This document shows, in pieces, positions 13,976 through 23,055 of a DNA stretch of 44,966 nucleotides; the stretch's first letter is position 1; the number at the start of each line of letters is the position of its first letter. Under the pieces are notes generated by a model. That model made no database searches, was not told the DNA's origin, and was given only the letters and a program-made list of their open reading frames with translations. Position numbers and translations under genes: made by a program. The stretch comes from Candidatus Segatella violae (lineage in GTDB: Bacteria; Bacteroidota; Bacteroidia; Bacteroidales; Bacteroidaceae): contig DJSH01000010.1 of NCBI GenBank assembly GCA_002440225.1, positions 1-44,966 on the forward strand, given 5' to 3'.

Positions 13976-14830
13976 ACAAACACGAATGCCCACTTGTACA
14001 GGGTGCTTTTGCATATACTGATAAAGCGTCATTGGCTCGTCGATAACTTTTTTATGGATGCTGCTGGCATTGAGCAGATGAAGTCCATCCTTATGCCAAG
14101 AGGCCATACCAATATGGGTGGTATCAAGTCCCTTCTTGTTGGTGATGATGGCAATGATGTCGCCGTCGTGGATACTTTGACGCATGAGGCTTGTGTTGGC
14201 GATACGCGACTTCGGGATATAACGATAACGCTTGCCGTTGACGTTCTGCTCTAGTTGACGAATACCTCTCGCCCACTGTGGATGGGCCGAGAGCATCTTG
14301 TAATTCTTCGTGTGGGTAGACATCCAATCCACATTTACTGTCTGAAGAGCCGTAAAAGGTGGATTTGGGGCGACATTCTTCACTATACCCTCATGCTCGT
14401 TGTCATCTATCCACACCGTGAAATAATGCTGGCGCTTTACATACGAAATCTCTCCTCCGATATAGCGCACATGTTTGAGATGATTGCAGAAAGCTGAAAA
14501 ACTGGTTTCCCTGCGACTGGCGCACATGGAGAGGGCTGTAACCATTTCCACGTAGGTGGTACAGTCAAGCTCACGAGTATTCACCACAAGAACTTCCTCC
14601 TTTGTACGATCGAGCGTTCCTGCAACATAGGGAACACCGACAAACTGCTTTCCGAACCAAAGCATCCAGCTCTTTGGCTTCTGTTTTTGCAGGGCTGCCT
14701 GCCTCAAGAGATTTACAATCTTAATACTGTCTTGACGCTGGTATAAAGCACCTTGTGACACCAAACTCTTGTCAGGCATCAACAGCGATGCAACAAGGGT
14801 AATACTTGCTATAATGGAATGCGTATTCAT
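13964..14830 (-). CDS. DUF1460 family periplasmic amidase-like protein
   Basis: 288 codons from ATG at 14830; the frame is open farther upstream, but that part overlaps the DUF4421 gene. The start at 14830 gives a signal peptide (MNTHSIIASITLVASLLMPD). The DUF1460 family adopts an NlpC/P60-like cysteine-peptidase fold and is described as N-acetylmuramoyl-L-alanine amidase-like. Seen: 'FVGVPYVAGTLD', the presumed nucleophile Cys in 'ELDCTTYVEMV', a His in 'TTHIGMASWH', and 'GDIIAIITNKKGLD'. It probably acts on cell-wall muropeptides in the periplasm. It follows the DUF4421 gene by 13 bp in the same operon. Confidence 0.85.
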   Translation of the reverse strand: MNTHSIIASITLVASLLMPDKSLVSQGALYQRQDSIKIVNLLRQAALQKQKPKSWMLWFGKQFVGVPYVAGTLDRTKEEVLVVNTRELDCTTYVEMVTALSMCASRRETSFSAFCNHLKHVRYIGGEISYVKRQHYFTVWIDDNEHEGIVKNVAPNPPFTALQTVNVDWMSTHTKNYKMLSAHPQWARGIRQLEQNVNGKRYRYIPKSRIANTSLMRQSIHDGDIIAIITNKKGLDTTHIGMASWHKDGLHLLNASSIHKKVIDEPMTLYQYMQKHPVQVGIRVCRVL

Positions 14831-14843
14831 AATTGTGCTATAT

Positions 14844-16067
14844 TTATTTACTATCTTTTGCCTTGGCATTCTGGCGATACCGTTTCTTGGCTCCAAAATT
14901 GAAGCCAGCATAGATATTGACAGAGCCAAAGGAGTTGTTGGTTGAGAAATGATCTTTCTTGTAGTTGTAAGTATGGATGACTGTACTGGCTCCAACATAC
15001 CATCTCATGTTGTTCCACACGATGCCAAATCTACCTACACCATCTAGATTGAAGTTCTTGAAACGGAAATCCTTGATTTGAAACTTATCGCTCTCTCCAT
15101 TGTCAGAGCTCGACAGGTTGTAAGCCAGCCCCATTGACAAGGAAGCATTGAACAACATGTTACGGGCAAACACCCAGTTGTAGCCATACCCCACAGTGGC
15201 AGAATAGTCGCTGTATTTTATCTTTGAGAACATCAAACTACTATCTATTCTCGACTTGCCTTCATGAGCGGCATCCTGTCCCAGACGTTCGTCGACAAGA
15301 GCGGAAAGCTTGTCCCAATCCACTTCCAGCTGATGGCGGGTATATCCCAGTCCTACCATCCATGAGCCCGCGCTGCGACGTTGCATTGTACTCTGCGAGT
15401 AAGCTGCTGGATAAGAGAACTTTCTATGGTTAAAGATATAGTAAAGGTTTAACCCTCTGATGCTTGCCTTGAAACCATCGAAATCCACTTTGTGCATAGC
15501 GTCTGCGTTCACGCCATCACCTAGCGACATGCGCTGGATATGATAGTCATTGCCGGTCTGTCGCCAGAAAAAATCTACGCCCAACATACTGCTATAGAGG
15601 CTCAAGTCCAACTCTTTTTTGCTACTATGATTACTGCTGGCATTGATGTGCTTCAGGTCGAGCGTATAACCCAAGAACACCCAACTCCAGCCCACATACG
15701 GTCCTAATCTCCACGAAGGGTCTGGGGCGAAAGAAATCTTCTGTCCCTTCTTATTATATAAGGTGTATTCCTCGTATGTGTTCGTATTTTGCAGCATAAC
15801 CGTGTAGATATAATGCTGAGGCTCGATATAGGCTGTGTCGATATGGTCGAACTCACGGAAGAAACGAGTGAACACCTTGCCAACCTGATGAAAGAACGTG
15901 CGATTGTGGCGTGCCCTCACAAGGCTATCCTCAGAATGAGGGCGAAACATACTGCTGTTGAAGAGAGTACCCATCACGGTGGAATCCACTTTCTCCCCTG
16001 CCCGCACCGAGGTGCTGACCAAACAAAAAAGGAGCCCGCATGTTAGTAAAAATCTCTTCATCAGCAT
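14844..16067 (-). CDS. DUF4421 family outer-membrane beta-barrel-like protein
   Basis: 407 codons (an ATG six bases in, MKRFLLTC, is an equally good start). It has a signal peptide ending near 'STSVRA-GEKVD'. The body alternates short hydrophobic strands ('SWRLGPYVGWSWVFLGYTLDL', 'SATVGYGYNWVFARNMLFNASLSMGLAY', 'GSVNIYAGFNF') typical of a beta-barrel, and the pattern matches the Bacteroidota-specific DUF4421 family of unknown function. Probably in the outer membrane. It lies 37 bp after the Gfo/Idh gene and directly before the DUF1460 gene, all on the minus strand. Confidence 0.8.
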   Translation of the reverse strand: MLMKRFLLTCGLLFCLVSTSVRAGEKVDSTVMGTLFNSSMFRPHSEDSLVRARHNRTFFHQVGKVFTRFFREFDHIDTAYIEPQHYIYTVMLQNTNTYEEYTLYNKKGQKISFAPDPSWRLGPYVGWSWVFLGYTLDLKHINASSNHSSKKELDLSLYSSMLGVDFFWRQTGNDYHIQRMSLGDGVNADAMHKVDFDGFKASIRGLNLYYIFNHRKFSYPAAYSQSTMQRRSAGSWMVGLGYTRHQLEVDWDKLSALVDERLGQDAAHEGKSRIDSSLMFSKIKYSDYSATVGYGYNWVFARNMLFNASLSMGLAYNLSSSDNGESDKFQIKDFRFKNFNLDGVGRFGIVWNNMRWYVGASTVIHTYNYKKDHFSTNNSFGSVNIYAGFNFGAKKRYRQNAKAKDSK

Positions 16068-16104
16068 TCGTTTTTTGATTATTATCTATCTATCCAGTGC
16101 AATC

Positions 16105-17088
16105 TTAGTTCTTCCACAGCACACGGTCGAGTACCCAGTTGACTGGCGTAGCCGACACACTCGTGCAATCACAATGGCCGATGCCCTGCAAGTGTTCTAT
16201 CACATGCTTAATCATTGGCAATTGCACATATGGCGGATTGGGCACCATGATGCTCTGCTTGCCTTCGCTCGTAATGAGCTGGATGGGCTGGTAGGTGAAC
16301 ACGGAGAATGAAAGCGATCCCTTTTCACCAATGATTTCGATGCAATCTTCCTTGGCGCTCTCATGACCAACAAAACACCAACTACCACTGCCAGGGATGC
16401 CACTCTCGAAGAAGAAACAAGCCGATACCGTGTCCTCTGCCTTGTAAAGGTTGGCGCGGTTGGCTGGGTATCCATGCGCACGGGTGATGACGCCAAAGAG
16501 ATTTTGCAGCAAGTCTATCTGATGGGGAGCCAAGTCGTAGAAATATCCACCTCCGGCTATGTCTGGTTGCAGACGCCAAGGCATCTCCTTCCCGCTCTTG
16601 TAGTCGAGGTCGCGAGGTGGAACGGAAAAGCGCACTTGCACATTCACCACATTGCCGATGGTGCCAGCATCTATGATTTGCTTCACCTTCTGAAAGTAAG
16701 GCAAGTAACGGCGATAGTAGGCCACGAAACAGGGCACGCCAGTCTGTTCGCTCACTCGGTTGATACGGATGCAGTCGTTGTAGCTGGCAGCCAAAGGCTT
16801 TTCTATATATACAGGCTTGCCTGCTCGCATGGCCATGATGGCGAAGGCGGCATGAGATGATGGCGGCGTGGCGATGTACACTGCGTTCACGTCAGGATCG
16901 TCGATAAGCTGTGCAGCATCAGTATACCATTTTCGCACATGATGTCGCTCGGCATAGCTACGCGCCTTATCCTCGCTGCGGCTCATCACAGCTACCACTT
17001 GAGAGCCCTCCACCTCATTGAAGGCCGGACCACTTTTTTTCTCGGTTACCTCTCCGCAGCCGATGAATCCCCATTTTATCTGTTTCAT
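16105..17088 (-). CDS. Gfo/Idh/MocA family oxidoreductase
   Basis: 327 codons. The N-terminal Rossmann fold starts 'IKWGFIGCGEVTEKKSGPAF' (GxGxxT-type NAD(P) site); 'YIATPPSSHAAFAI' and 'GKPVYIEKPLA' carry the conserved EKP motif; the C-terminal half has 'GGGYFYDLAPHQIDLLQNLFG' with the DxxxH catalytic pattern. Such enzymes oxidise or reduce sugars and inositols; the substrate cannot be deduced from the neighbours. The end of the gene is 18 bp upstream-facing from engB in the same direction, so they are likely cotranscribed. Cytosolic. Confidence 0.9.
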   Translation of the reverse strand: MKQIKWGFIGCGEVTEKKSGPAFNEVEGSQVVAVMSRSEDKARSYAERHHVRKWYTDAAQLIDDPDVNAVYIATPPSSHAAFAIMAMRAGKPVYIEKPLAASYNDCIRINRVSEQTGVPCFVAYYRRYLPYFQKVKQIIDAGTIGNVVNVQVRFSVPPRDLDYKSGKEMPWRLQPDIAGGGYFYDLAPHQIDLLQNLFGVITRAHGYPANRANLYKAEDTVSACFFFESGIPGSGSWCFVGHESAKEDCIEIIGEKGSLSFSVFTYQPIQLITSEGKQSIMVPNPPYVQLPMIKHVIEHLQGIGHCDCTSVSATPVNWVLDRVLWKN

Positions 17089-17106
17089 CCTTCGATTTAT
17101 TTAAGA

Positions 17107-17715
17107 TTACTCTTCACCTGCCAACGACTTGTTGATTTGCTCTATGTAGTCGAGCACCTCGTCACGTCCGAGTTTCTTCTCACTACTGGTGATGAAATAT
17201 GGTGGCAGTTCTTCCCATCTATCTTCCAATGCATGCATCCATTTCTCGGCATTCATCCTAGCTTTCACGGGACCCAATTTGTCGGCCTTGGTAAAGACGA
17301 TGCAGAATGGCACGCCACTCTCACCCAGCCAGTCGACAAACTCGCGGTCGATTTTCTGTTGCTCATGGCGCACGTCGATGAGTACAAAGACATTCGCCAA
17401 CTGCGGACGCTGCAGGATATAGCTACTAATCATCTGCTCAAGCTGTTTCTGTACGGTCTTTGAACGCTTGGCAAAACCGTAACCTGGGAGATCGACCAGA
17501 TACCACTCGTTGTTGATGATGAAATGGTTGATAAGTAACGTTTTGCCAGGAGTGGCAGATGTCTTTGCCAGCCCCTTGTGGTTGCAGAGCATGTTGATGA
17601 GGCTCGACTTGCCTACATTACTCCTGCCGATGAAGGCATACTCGTTTTTGTTGTCCTTTGGACACATGCTCACACGTGGAGCGGATATGGTAAATTCCGA
17701 TTTCTTGATTTCCAT
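17107..17715 (-). CDS. engB: Ribosome biogenesis GTPase EngB (YihA/YsxC)
   Basis: 202 codons, normal length. A GTPase needed for large-subunit assembly. Seen: G1 'GRSNVGKSSLIN', G3 'DLPGYGFAKRSK', G4 'TKADKL', G5 'ITSSEKKLG', and the switch region 'SATPGKTLLINHF'. It is preceded by the ABC-F gene (73 bp gap) and followed by the Gfo/Idh gene (18 bp), all leftward. Confidence 0.96.
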   Translation of the reverse strand: MEIKKSEFTISAPRVSMCPKDNKNEYAFIGRSNVGKSSLINMLCNHKGLAKTSATPGKTLLINHFIINNEWYLVDLPGYGFAKRSKTVQKQLEQMISSYILQRPQLANVFVLIDVRHEQQKIDREFVDWLGESGVPFCIVFTKADKLGPVKARMNAEKWMHALEDRWEELPPYFITSSEKKLGRDEVLDYIEQINKSLAGEE

Positions 17716-17788
17716 TTTTATATCTCTAAATGCTTAAACTTTTCTTATCCGAAAAAGTTGTGTTTATATTATGTTATCTATGTTATAA

Positions 17789-19618
17789 TTAGCCCTCTAT
17801 CTCAGCGAGTTCTAGCCATCTCATCTCCTTCTCGTCAAGGGCATCCTTGATTTCGGGTAGTCGTTTGCTTTTCTCAGTCAGCTCCTCTACCGACAAGGTA
17901 CCGCTACAGAGCTCTTCCTCCAGCTTCTTCTGCTCTTCGGTGAGAGCGTCTATTTCCTTGGTGAGCTGTTCGTATTCTCTTTTTTCCTTGTAGCTCATCT
18001 TCCGGCGGTTCTCATGATTGGCATCACGCTTGGCAGTACCATTACCATCGCCCGTGGCAGAAATCATGGCTGCCTGAACCTTGGTAGCGTTATTCTCCGT
18101 CTCATCCTTTGCCTGCAGTCGACTCCAATCACGATATTGGGTGTAATTGCCTGGGAAATCTTGTATTTCGCCCTCGCCTTTGAACACCAGCAAATGGTCT
18201 ACAACCTTGTCCATAAAGTAGCGGTCGTGGCTCACCACAATAACACAGCCTGGGAAATCCTGCAAATATTCTTCCAAGACTTGCAACGTTTGTATATCCA
18301 AGTCGTTGGTAGGCTCGTCAAGCACAAGGAAGTTCGGATTCCTCATCAGTACAGTGCAGAGATAGAGCTTTCGCTTTTCACCTCCGCTCAGCTTATATAC
18401 ATAGTTGTGCTGTTCTTCGGGTGTGAAGAGGAAAAATTGCAAAAACTGAGATGCCGTCATGTGCTTACCTCCACCCAAGTCGATATAGTCGGCGATGTCT
18501 GTGATGACATCTATCACCTTTTGGTCTTCCTTAAACTTCAATCCCTCCTGTGAGAAATAGCCAAAACGTACGGTCTCACCAATATCAAACTTGCCGCTAT
18601 CAGGCTGAACCTCTCCCAGCAACATCTTGATAAAGGTAGACTTGCCAGTTCCGTTATTTCCAACAATTCCCATCTTCTCGAAACGGGCAAAATTGTAATA
18701 GAAATCTTTAAGAATTACCTTTTTCTTGTCACGGTCGTCAAAAGCCTTGCTCACATATTGACACTCAAAGATTTTAGAGCCAATATACACCGAAGATGCC
18801 TTCAATCGCACTTGCCTATCCTCAATGCGCTGCTTGGCGACCTTCTCCAATTCATAGAAAGCTTCCTCTCGGTAGCGAGCCTTATGTCCACGTGCCTGCG
18901 GTTGACGGCGCATCCAGTCGAGTTCTCGCCTATAGAGGTTTTTGGAGTGTTGAATCTCCGCACGCAAGTTGTCCATACGCTCCTGTCTCTTCTCCAGATA
19001 GTAGGCATAGTTGCCACGATAAGTATAGATGGTCTGGTCGTCAAGCTCCAAGATAGTGTTGCATACCTTGTCGAGGAAGAATCGATCGTGGGTTACCATG
19101 AAGATAGTCTTGTTGCCACGATTCAGGTAGCCTTCAAGCCATTCAATCATCTCTAGGTCGAGGTGGTTGGTAGGCTCGTCAAGCATCAGAAAATCGGGCT
19201 CGGTGATGAGCACATTGGCAAGAGCCACACGTTTCTGTTGACCTCCACTGAGCTGTCCCATCGGTTGCTCCAAGTTGGTGATGTGCAATTGGGTGAGAAT
19301 CTGCTTGGCACGTAGCACCTTGTCGGGATCGCCTTCGTGATTGAAGCACGCATCAAGCACACACTCATCGGGATCAAACTTTGGCGACTGCTCCAAGTAG
19401 CCTATCTTCAAGTCGCGACGATAGATGATGTCTCCACTTTCGTGCCCTTCCTTGCCTGTAAGCACCGACATAAGAGTAGACTTGCCCGTGCCGTTGCGAG
19501 CCACGAGCCCCACCTTTTGCCCTTCGGCGATGGAAAAGGATATATTATCAAAAAGAACCTGCGCACCAAATCGTTTGGTGAGGTTTTGGACGTCTAAAAA
19601 AGGAGTTTGACTAGCCAT
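17789..19618 (-). CDS. ABC-F family ATPase (Uup-like)
   Basis: 609 codons with two ABC domains and no membrane segment. Domain 1: Walker A 'ARNGTGKSTLM' (residues 40-50), signature 'LSGGQQKRVALA', Walker B 'FLMLDEPTNHLDLEM'. The linker region is rich in Arg/Glu ('QERMDNLRAEIQHSKNLYRREL'). Domain 2: 'GNNGTGKSTFIKMLL', 'LSGGEKRKLYLC', 'FLVLDEPTNDLDIQ'. The C-terminal coiled coil (about 540-605, 'KREYEQLTKEIDALTEEQ') is as in Uup. ABC-F proteins act on the ribosome as translation factors; Uup is also linked to DNA transactions. No sign that it is a dedicated antibiotic-resistance variant. The promoter overlaps that of rho. Confidence 0.92.
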   Translation of the reverse strand: MASQTPFLDVQNLTKRFGAQVLFDNISFSIAEGQKVGLVARNGTGKSTLMSVLTGKEGHESGDIIYRRDLKIGYLEQSPKFDPDECVLDACFNHEGDPDKVLRAKQILTQLHITNLEQPMGQLSGGQQKRVALANVLITEPDFLMLDEPTNHLDLEMIEWLEGYLNRGNKTIFMVTHDRFFLDKVCNTILELDDQTIYTYRGNYAYYLEKRQERMDNLRAEIQHSKNLYRRELDWMRRQPQARGHKARYREEAFYELEKVAKQRIEDRQVRLKASSVYIGSKIFECQYVSKAFDDRDKKKVILKDFYYNFARFEKMGIVGNNGTGKSTFIKMLLGEVQPDSGKFDIGETVRFGYFSQEGLKFKEDQKVIDVITDIADYIDLGGGKHMTASQFLQFFLFTPEEQHNYVYKLSGGEKRKLYLCTVLMRNPNFLVLDEPTNDLDIQTLQVLEEYLQDFPGCVIVVSHDRYFMDKVVDHLLVFKGEGEIQDFPGNYTQYRDWSRLQAKDETENNATKVQAAMISATGDGNGTAKRDANHENRRKMSYKEKREYEQLTKEIDALTEEQKKLEEELCSGTLSVEELTEKSKRLPEIKDALDEKEMRWLELAEIEG

Positions 19619-19634
19619 TATTATTTTTTTCGTG

Positions 19635-19683
19635 CAAAGTTAACGAAAATATTTGGTAGTAACAAATTTTTTAATTATCTTTG
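19635..19683. promoter_or_regulatory. Overlapping divergent promoters of rho and the ABC-F gene
   Basis: Rightward: TTTG (19652-19655), 20 nt, TATCTTTG (19676-19683). Leftward: TTTG (19666-19663), 20 nt, TAACTTTG (19642-19635). Both are perfect consensus pairs and each -33 element lies within the other promoter's footprint, so two polymerases could hardly bind at once. Confidence 0.8.
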
Positions 19684-19764
19684 CACTCGAATTCATTTCA
19701 ATACTGTGTTTCAATTCTAGAAACGCAACATTTCATAGGAAAATCAACTTTATACAATATAATA

Positions 19765-21981
19765 ATGTATAGCAAAGACGAATTAACAGCAAAAAGTGTC
19801 GTGCAGTTGAAAGACATTGCCAAGGCTATCGGGGCTAAGATTAAGTCGGGCGACAACAAGGAGACTATCATCTATACCATCCTTGACGCTCAGGCTGAAC
19901 AGCCAAGCACCGTTGCGCCTAAGCGCAAGCGCACCCGTATCGCATCTAAGAAGGAAGACCGTGTGTACTCTGTGCATGGCACGGAAGGAGAGAATTATGA
20001 TGTCCAAAAGAATCAGGCACTGGGCCCCAATGGAGGGGACACTTCTACGAATGACGTAGCCGATCCTGTAGAGAAGACTCAACAACCCGTAGAAGAGCAA
20101 ATAGAGTTTAGCCCAGCTGAGGAAAGAGCACAATCGGAAGCAAAAAAGGCAGAAGAAGCAGCCAAAATTGCAGAAGAAGAAAAGGAAATAAATGTAGACC
20201 ACGTGCTAGCATCTTTTCCTAAGCATAGAGGTCGCAAGAGCAAGGCTGAATTGGAAGCTATTGCTGCAGCCAAGGCTGAGGCTATCAGAAGGCACAAAGA
20301 AAAGCTAGCTGCGCTCAAAGAGACCAAAGAAGCTCAGGAAGCAAAAGCTCAGGTGACCAGTACCGAGCTACCAGCTTCGAAAGAGCCAGAACTTCCAGTT
20401 GTTCAGAATGCAGCAATCCCTGAGGCTCAGTTTGCCAACACTGAAAAAGCTGAGGCTAACACAGCTATTTCTAGTGATGTACAAGCTATGCTTCAGGCTA
20501 AGATGAATGCACAAAATGGAAGCCAGGATGTTCCTGCCAATGCTAATGATGCTTCGCAGGCAGAGGACACAGATAATGAGGATACAGAAGCGGAAACTGA
20601 ATCACCAACAGCAACAGACACCCCCAAAATAGAATATACCGAGGGAATGAAAGCCGAGGTTTGCCCTGACGGCGTTTGGCTTGGGGATCCAGGCGACGGC
20701 ACTGATTTTATCACAGTAGTAGACATCCCTATCGAAGACAGAGCCGCAATGCCTACTGTAGACATCTTTGATCGTCCAACAAGCCAAAACAACCAGGCTA
20801 TGGCTCATACATCTGCCAATGTTGACAATCAACAGAAAGCTAACCAGCCATCTTATGATTTCAGCAATATCGTTACAGCCAATGGTGTGCTTGAAATTCT
20901 CACCGATGGCTATGGTTTCTTGCGTAGCAGCGACTATAACTACTTGTCTTCGCCAGACGATGTGTATGTTCCAACTACCGCCATCAAGAACTATGGTTTG
21001 AAAACAGGCGATGTTATACAATGCCACGTACGCCCACCTCATGATGGCGAAAAATATTTTCCTCTTACCAGCATCGACAAGATTAATGGTAGAGACCCGA
21101 AGGATGTCCGCGACAGAATGCCTTTCGAGCACCTCACCCCACTCTTCCCTGACGAGAAATTCAACCTCTGTGGAGATCGCCGTACCACTAATTTGAGTAC
21201 TCGTATCGTTGATCTCTTCTCGCCTATCGGTAAAGGTCAGCGTGCGCTTATCGTTGCACAGCCTAAGACAGGTAAGACTATCTTGATGAAGGATATAGCC
21301 AACGCTATCGCAGCCAACCATCCAGAAGCATACTTAATGATGCTCTTGATAGACGAGCGCCCTGAGGAGGTTACTGATATGGCGCGCACAGTCAATGCAG
21401 AGGTTATCGCCTCTACTTTCGATGAACCTGCTGAGCGCCATGTCAAGATTGCCGGCATCGTATTGGAGAAGGCCAAGCGTATGGTAGAATGTGGTCACGA
21501 CGTGGTCATCTTCCTCGATTCCATTACCCGTTTGGCTCGAGCATACAATACTGTTGCACCAGCTTCAGGTAAGGTCCTCACTGGTGGTGTTGATGCAAAT
21601 GCCCTGCAAAAGCCTAAACGTTTCTTCGGTGCTGCTCGTAATATCGAGGGAGGCGGTTCGCTTACCATCATTGCGACAGCACTTATCGATACGGGTAGCA
21701 AGATGGACGAGGTGATCTTCGAGGAATTCAAGGGTACTGGTAATATGGAGTTGCAGCTTGATCGCTCACTCAGCAATAAGCGCATCTTCCCAGCAGTCAA
21801 CTTGGTAGCTTCTTCTACACGACGCGACGATCTCTTGCAAGACAAGACGACGCTCGACCGTATGTGGATTCTCCGCAAGTATATCTCAGACATGAACTCT
21901 ATCGAAGCTATGAACACGATTCATCGCAGCATGCAGAACACTCGAAACAACGAAGAGTTCCTGCTCTCCATGAATTCATAG
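19765..21981 (+). CDS. rho: Transcription termination factor Rho with long disordered insertion
   Basis: 738 codons (E. coli Rho: 419). ATG at 19765 was chosen because the upstream in-frame extension lies directly at the promoter. Residues 1-45 are the Rho N-terminal SAP-like helix domain ('SVVQLKDIAKAIGAKIKSGDNKETII'). Residues about 50-365 are a low-complexity E/A/K-rich insertion that is surely disordered. The RNA-binding cold-shock-like domain begins near 373 ('NGVLEILTDGYGFLRS'). The ATPase core has Walker A 'AQPKTGKTILM' from 498, 'MMLLIDERPEEVTDM', 'VVIFLDSITRLARAYN' and 'GGVDANALQKPKRFFGAARN'. Long insertions are known in Bacteroidota Rho, where one was reported to drive condensate formation. 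Monocistronic with its own terminator. Confidence 0.97.
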   Translation: MYSKDELTAKSVVQLKDIAKAIGAKIKSGDNKETIIYTILDAQAEQPSTVAPKRKRTRIASKKEDRVYSVHGTEGENYDVQKNQALGPNGGDTSTNDVADPVEKTQQPVEEQIEFSPAEERAQSEAKKAEEAAKIAEEEKEINVDHVLASFPKHRGRKSKAELEAIAAAKAEAIRRHKEKLAALKETKEAQEAKAQVTSTELPASKEPELPVVQNAAIPEAQFANTEKAEANTAISSDVQAMLQAKMNAQNGSQDVPANANDASQAEDTDNEDTEAETESPTATDTPKIEYTEGMKAEVCPDGVWLGDPGDGTDFITVVDIPIEDRAAMPTVDIFDRPTSQNNQAMAHTSANVDNQQKANQPSYDFSNIVTANGVLEILTDGYGFLRSSDYNYLSSPDDVYVPTTAIKNYGLKTGDVIQCHVRPPHDGEKYFPLTSIDKINGRDPKDVRDRMPFEHLTPLFPDEKFNLCGDRRTTNLSTRIVDLFSPIGKGQRALIVAQPKTGKTILMKDIANAIAANHPEAYLMMLLIDERPEEVTDMARTVNAEVIASTFDEPAERHVKIAGIVLEKAKRMVECGHDVVIFLDSITRLARAYNTVAPASGKVLTGGVDANALQKPKRFFGAARNIEGGGSLTIIATALIDTGSKMDEVIFEEFKGTGNMELQLDRSLSNKRIFPAVNLVASSTRRDDLLQDKTTLDRMWILRKYISDMNSIEAMNTIHRSMQNTRNNEEFLLSMNS

Positions 21982-22002
21982 AAGATAAATATAAATACAC
22001 AA

Positions 22003-22047
22003 AACTCCCTATAAGATTGATACTTATCGGGAGTTTATTATTTTATT
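22003..22047 (+). terminator. Terminator of rho
   Basis: A 13-bp stem with one mismatch (AACTCCC/GGGAGTT plus ATAAG/CTTAT; 22003-22015 with 22023-22035), then TATTATTTTATTACTTT. Confidence 0.85.
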
Positions 22048-22107
22048 ACTTTATCATTCATTTGCGTATCTTCTAACACCAGAAGAAGATGGCACAAAGA
22101 TTCCGCT

Positions 22108-22545
22108 CTATCTTTTCATTTTTCTGAAAGCTTGACGATGGAATCGCTCTTCGGCCTTAATGATACTCAACACCTTATTGGCTGGGAGAACAAGCATAAA
22201 CCGAGCGTGATATTCCTGTTGCAATTGTTTCAATTCGATGTCTATTTCGTCTTGTCTTCGGATGGCATCAGCACAAGCTTTGACATCATGAGGATTGACA
22301 TGATGACAACGGCGCATTTCATCAAAGAGAATACGCATCTTCTTCATCATTTGCCTATAAACTGGGAAAAACCTTGCCGCTTCCTGTGGCGTAAGGCATG
22401 CGTTGGTCGTGATATATTGCTCCAAGTCTGCCTCAAATTTCTTTGGATTAAAACCTCCAGATTTTTGCTGGGCAGAAACAGGGAGAATACTTATAAGCAT
22501 GGCGCATATAAGCTTAACAATTTTACAGTTTATTGGATGTTTCAT
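22108..22545 (-). CDS. Spy/CpxP-like periplasmic protein
   Basis: 145 codons from ATG at 22545 (MKHPINCKIVKL); an ATG 15 bases upstream is possible. The signal peptide ends near 'ISILPVSA-QQ'. The mature part is strongly helical and charged, with 'LTPQEAARFFPVYRQMMKKM' resembling the LTxxQ motif of Spy/CpxP, and a conserved-looking 'LPANKVLSIIKAEERFHRQAFRKMKR' end common in Bacteroidota proteins of this kind. Spy/CpxP proteins are envelope-stress chaperones. It is the last gene after the sigma and anti-sigma-like genes, so it may be an output or sensor of that system (inference). Confidence 0.7.
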   Translation of the reverse strand: MKHPINCKIVKLICAMLISILPVSAQQKSGGFNPKKFEADLEQYITTNACLTPQEAARFFPVYRQMMKKMRILFDEMRRCHHVNPHDVKACADAIRRQDEIDIELKQLQQEYHARFMLVLPANKVLSIIKAEERFHRQAFRKMKR

Positions 22546-22593
22546 CGTGAAAGTTCTCATTTATAATTACAAGTTTGGCTTACCCTTAATCTC

Positions 22594-23001
22594 TTAGTTT
22601 TCGGCTATCAGAGAAGCATAGATGTCCTGGTTATCCATCATGGTATAATCAGCCATTTGATCGAAACTACCTTCATCGCTAATCCTTACATTATGAATAC
22701 TACCTTGCATGTTAGCTTTCTGGGCGACCTGCACATGAGGCTGATTTCCATCATGACGCAGCCCGATAAGCACACTGCCACTCACAACAATGACAGCCAC
22801 TATTACAGCAGCCACCTTGTGGAATGTAGAACGCAACCACAATGGCTGGCCTGTAGCCATCTCTGGCATCTCGACGATGCGAGCCTCTTTCTCTGGCAAC
22901 CTATCCATGATTTGTTGTGTCAGATTATCAAAATAACCTGCTGGCACCTCAAAATGGTTGTTTTTGCCGAAAAGTTCTTTTATTTTTCTATCTTCATTCA
23001 T
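22594..23001 (-). CDS. Membrane anti-sigma-like protein
   Basis: 135 codons. The N-terminal cytosolic part (about 1-58; 'FEVPAGYFDNLTQQIMDRLPEKE') is followed by one membrane helix (about 62-83, 'VAAVIVAVIVVSGSVLIGL') and a short periplasmic tail ending in 'NQDIYASLIAEN'. The position directly after an ECF sigma gene and the topology suggest it holds the sigma factor. The 'PAGYF' motif is frequent in Bacteroidota genes next to ECF sigma factors. No zinc-binding HxxxCxxC motif is visible, so it would be a non-canonical anti-sigma factor. Confidence 0.65.
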   Translation of the reverse strand: MNEDRKIKELFGKNNHFEVPAGYFDNLTQQIMDRLPEKEARIVEMPEMATGQPLWLRSTFHKVAAVIVAVIVVSGSVLIGLRHDGNQPHVQVAQKANMQGSIHNVRISDEGSFDQMADYTMMDNQDIYASLIAEN

Positions 23002-23055
23002 AGTCGTCTTATTTCCTTTCTAATTTATTAGTAGACGTACCTTATTATAAAAGGT

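Noticed and set aside
14831..14998. N-terminal extension of the DUF1460 protein
   Set aside because: It overlaps the end of the DUF4421 gene, and the downstream ATG at 14830 gives a proper signal peptide.
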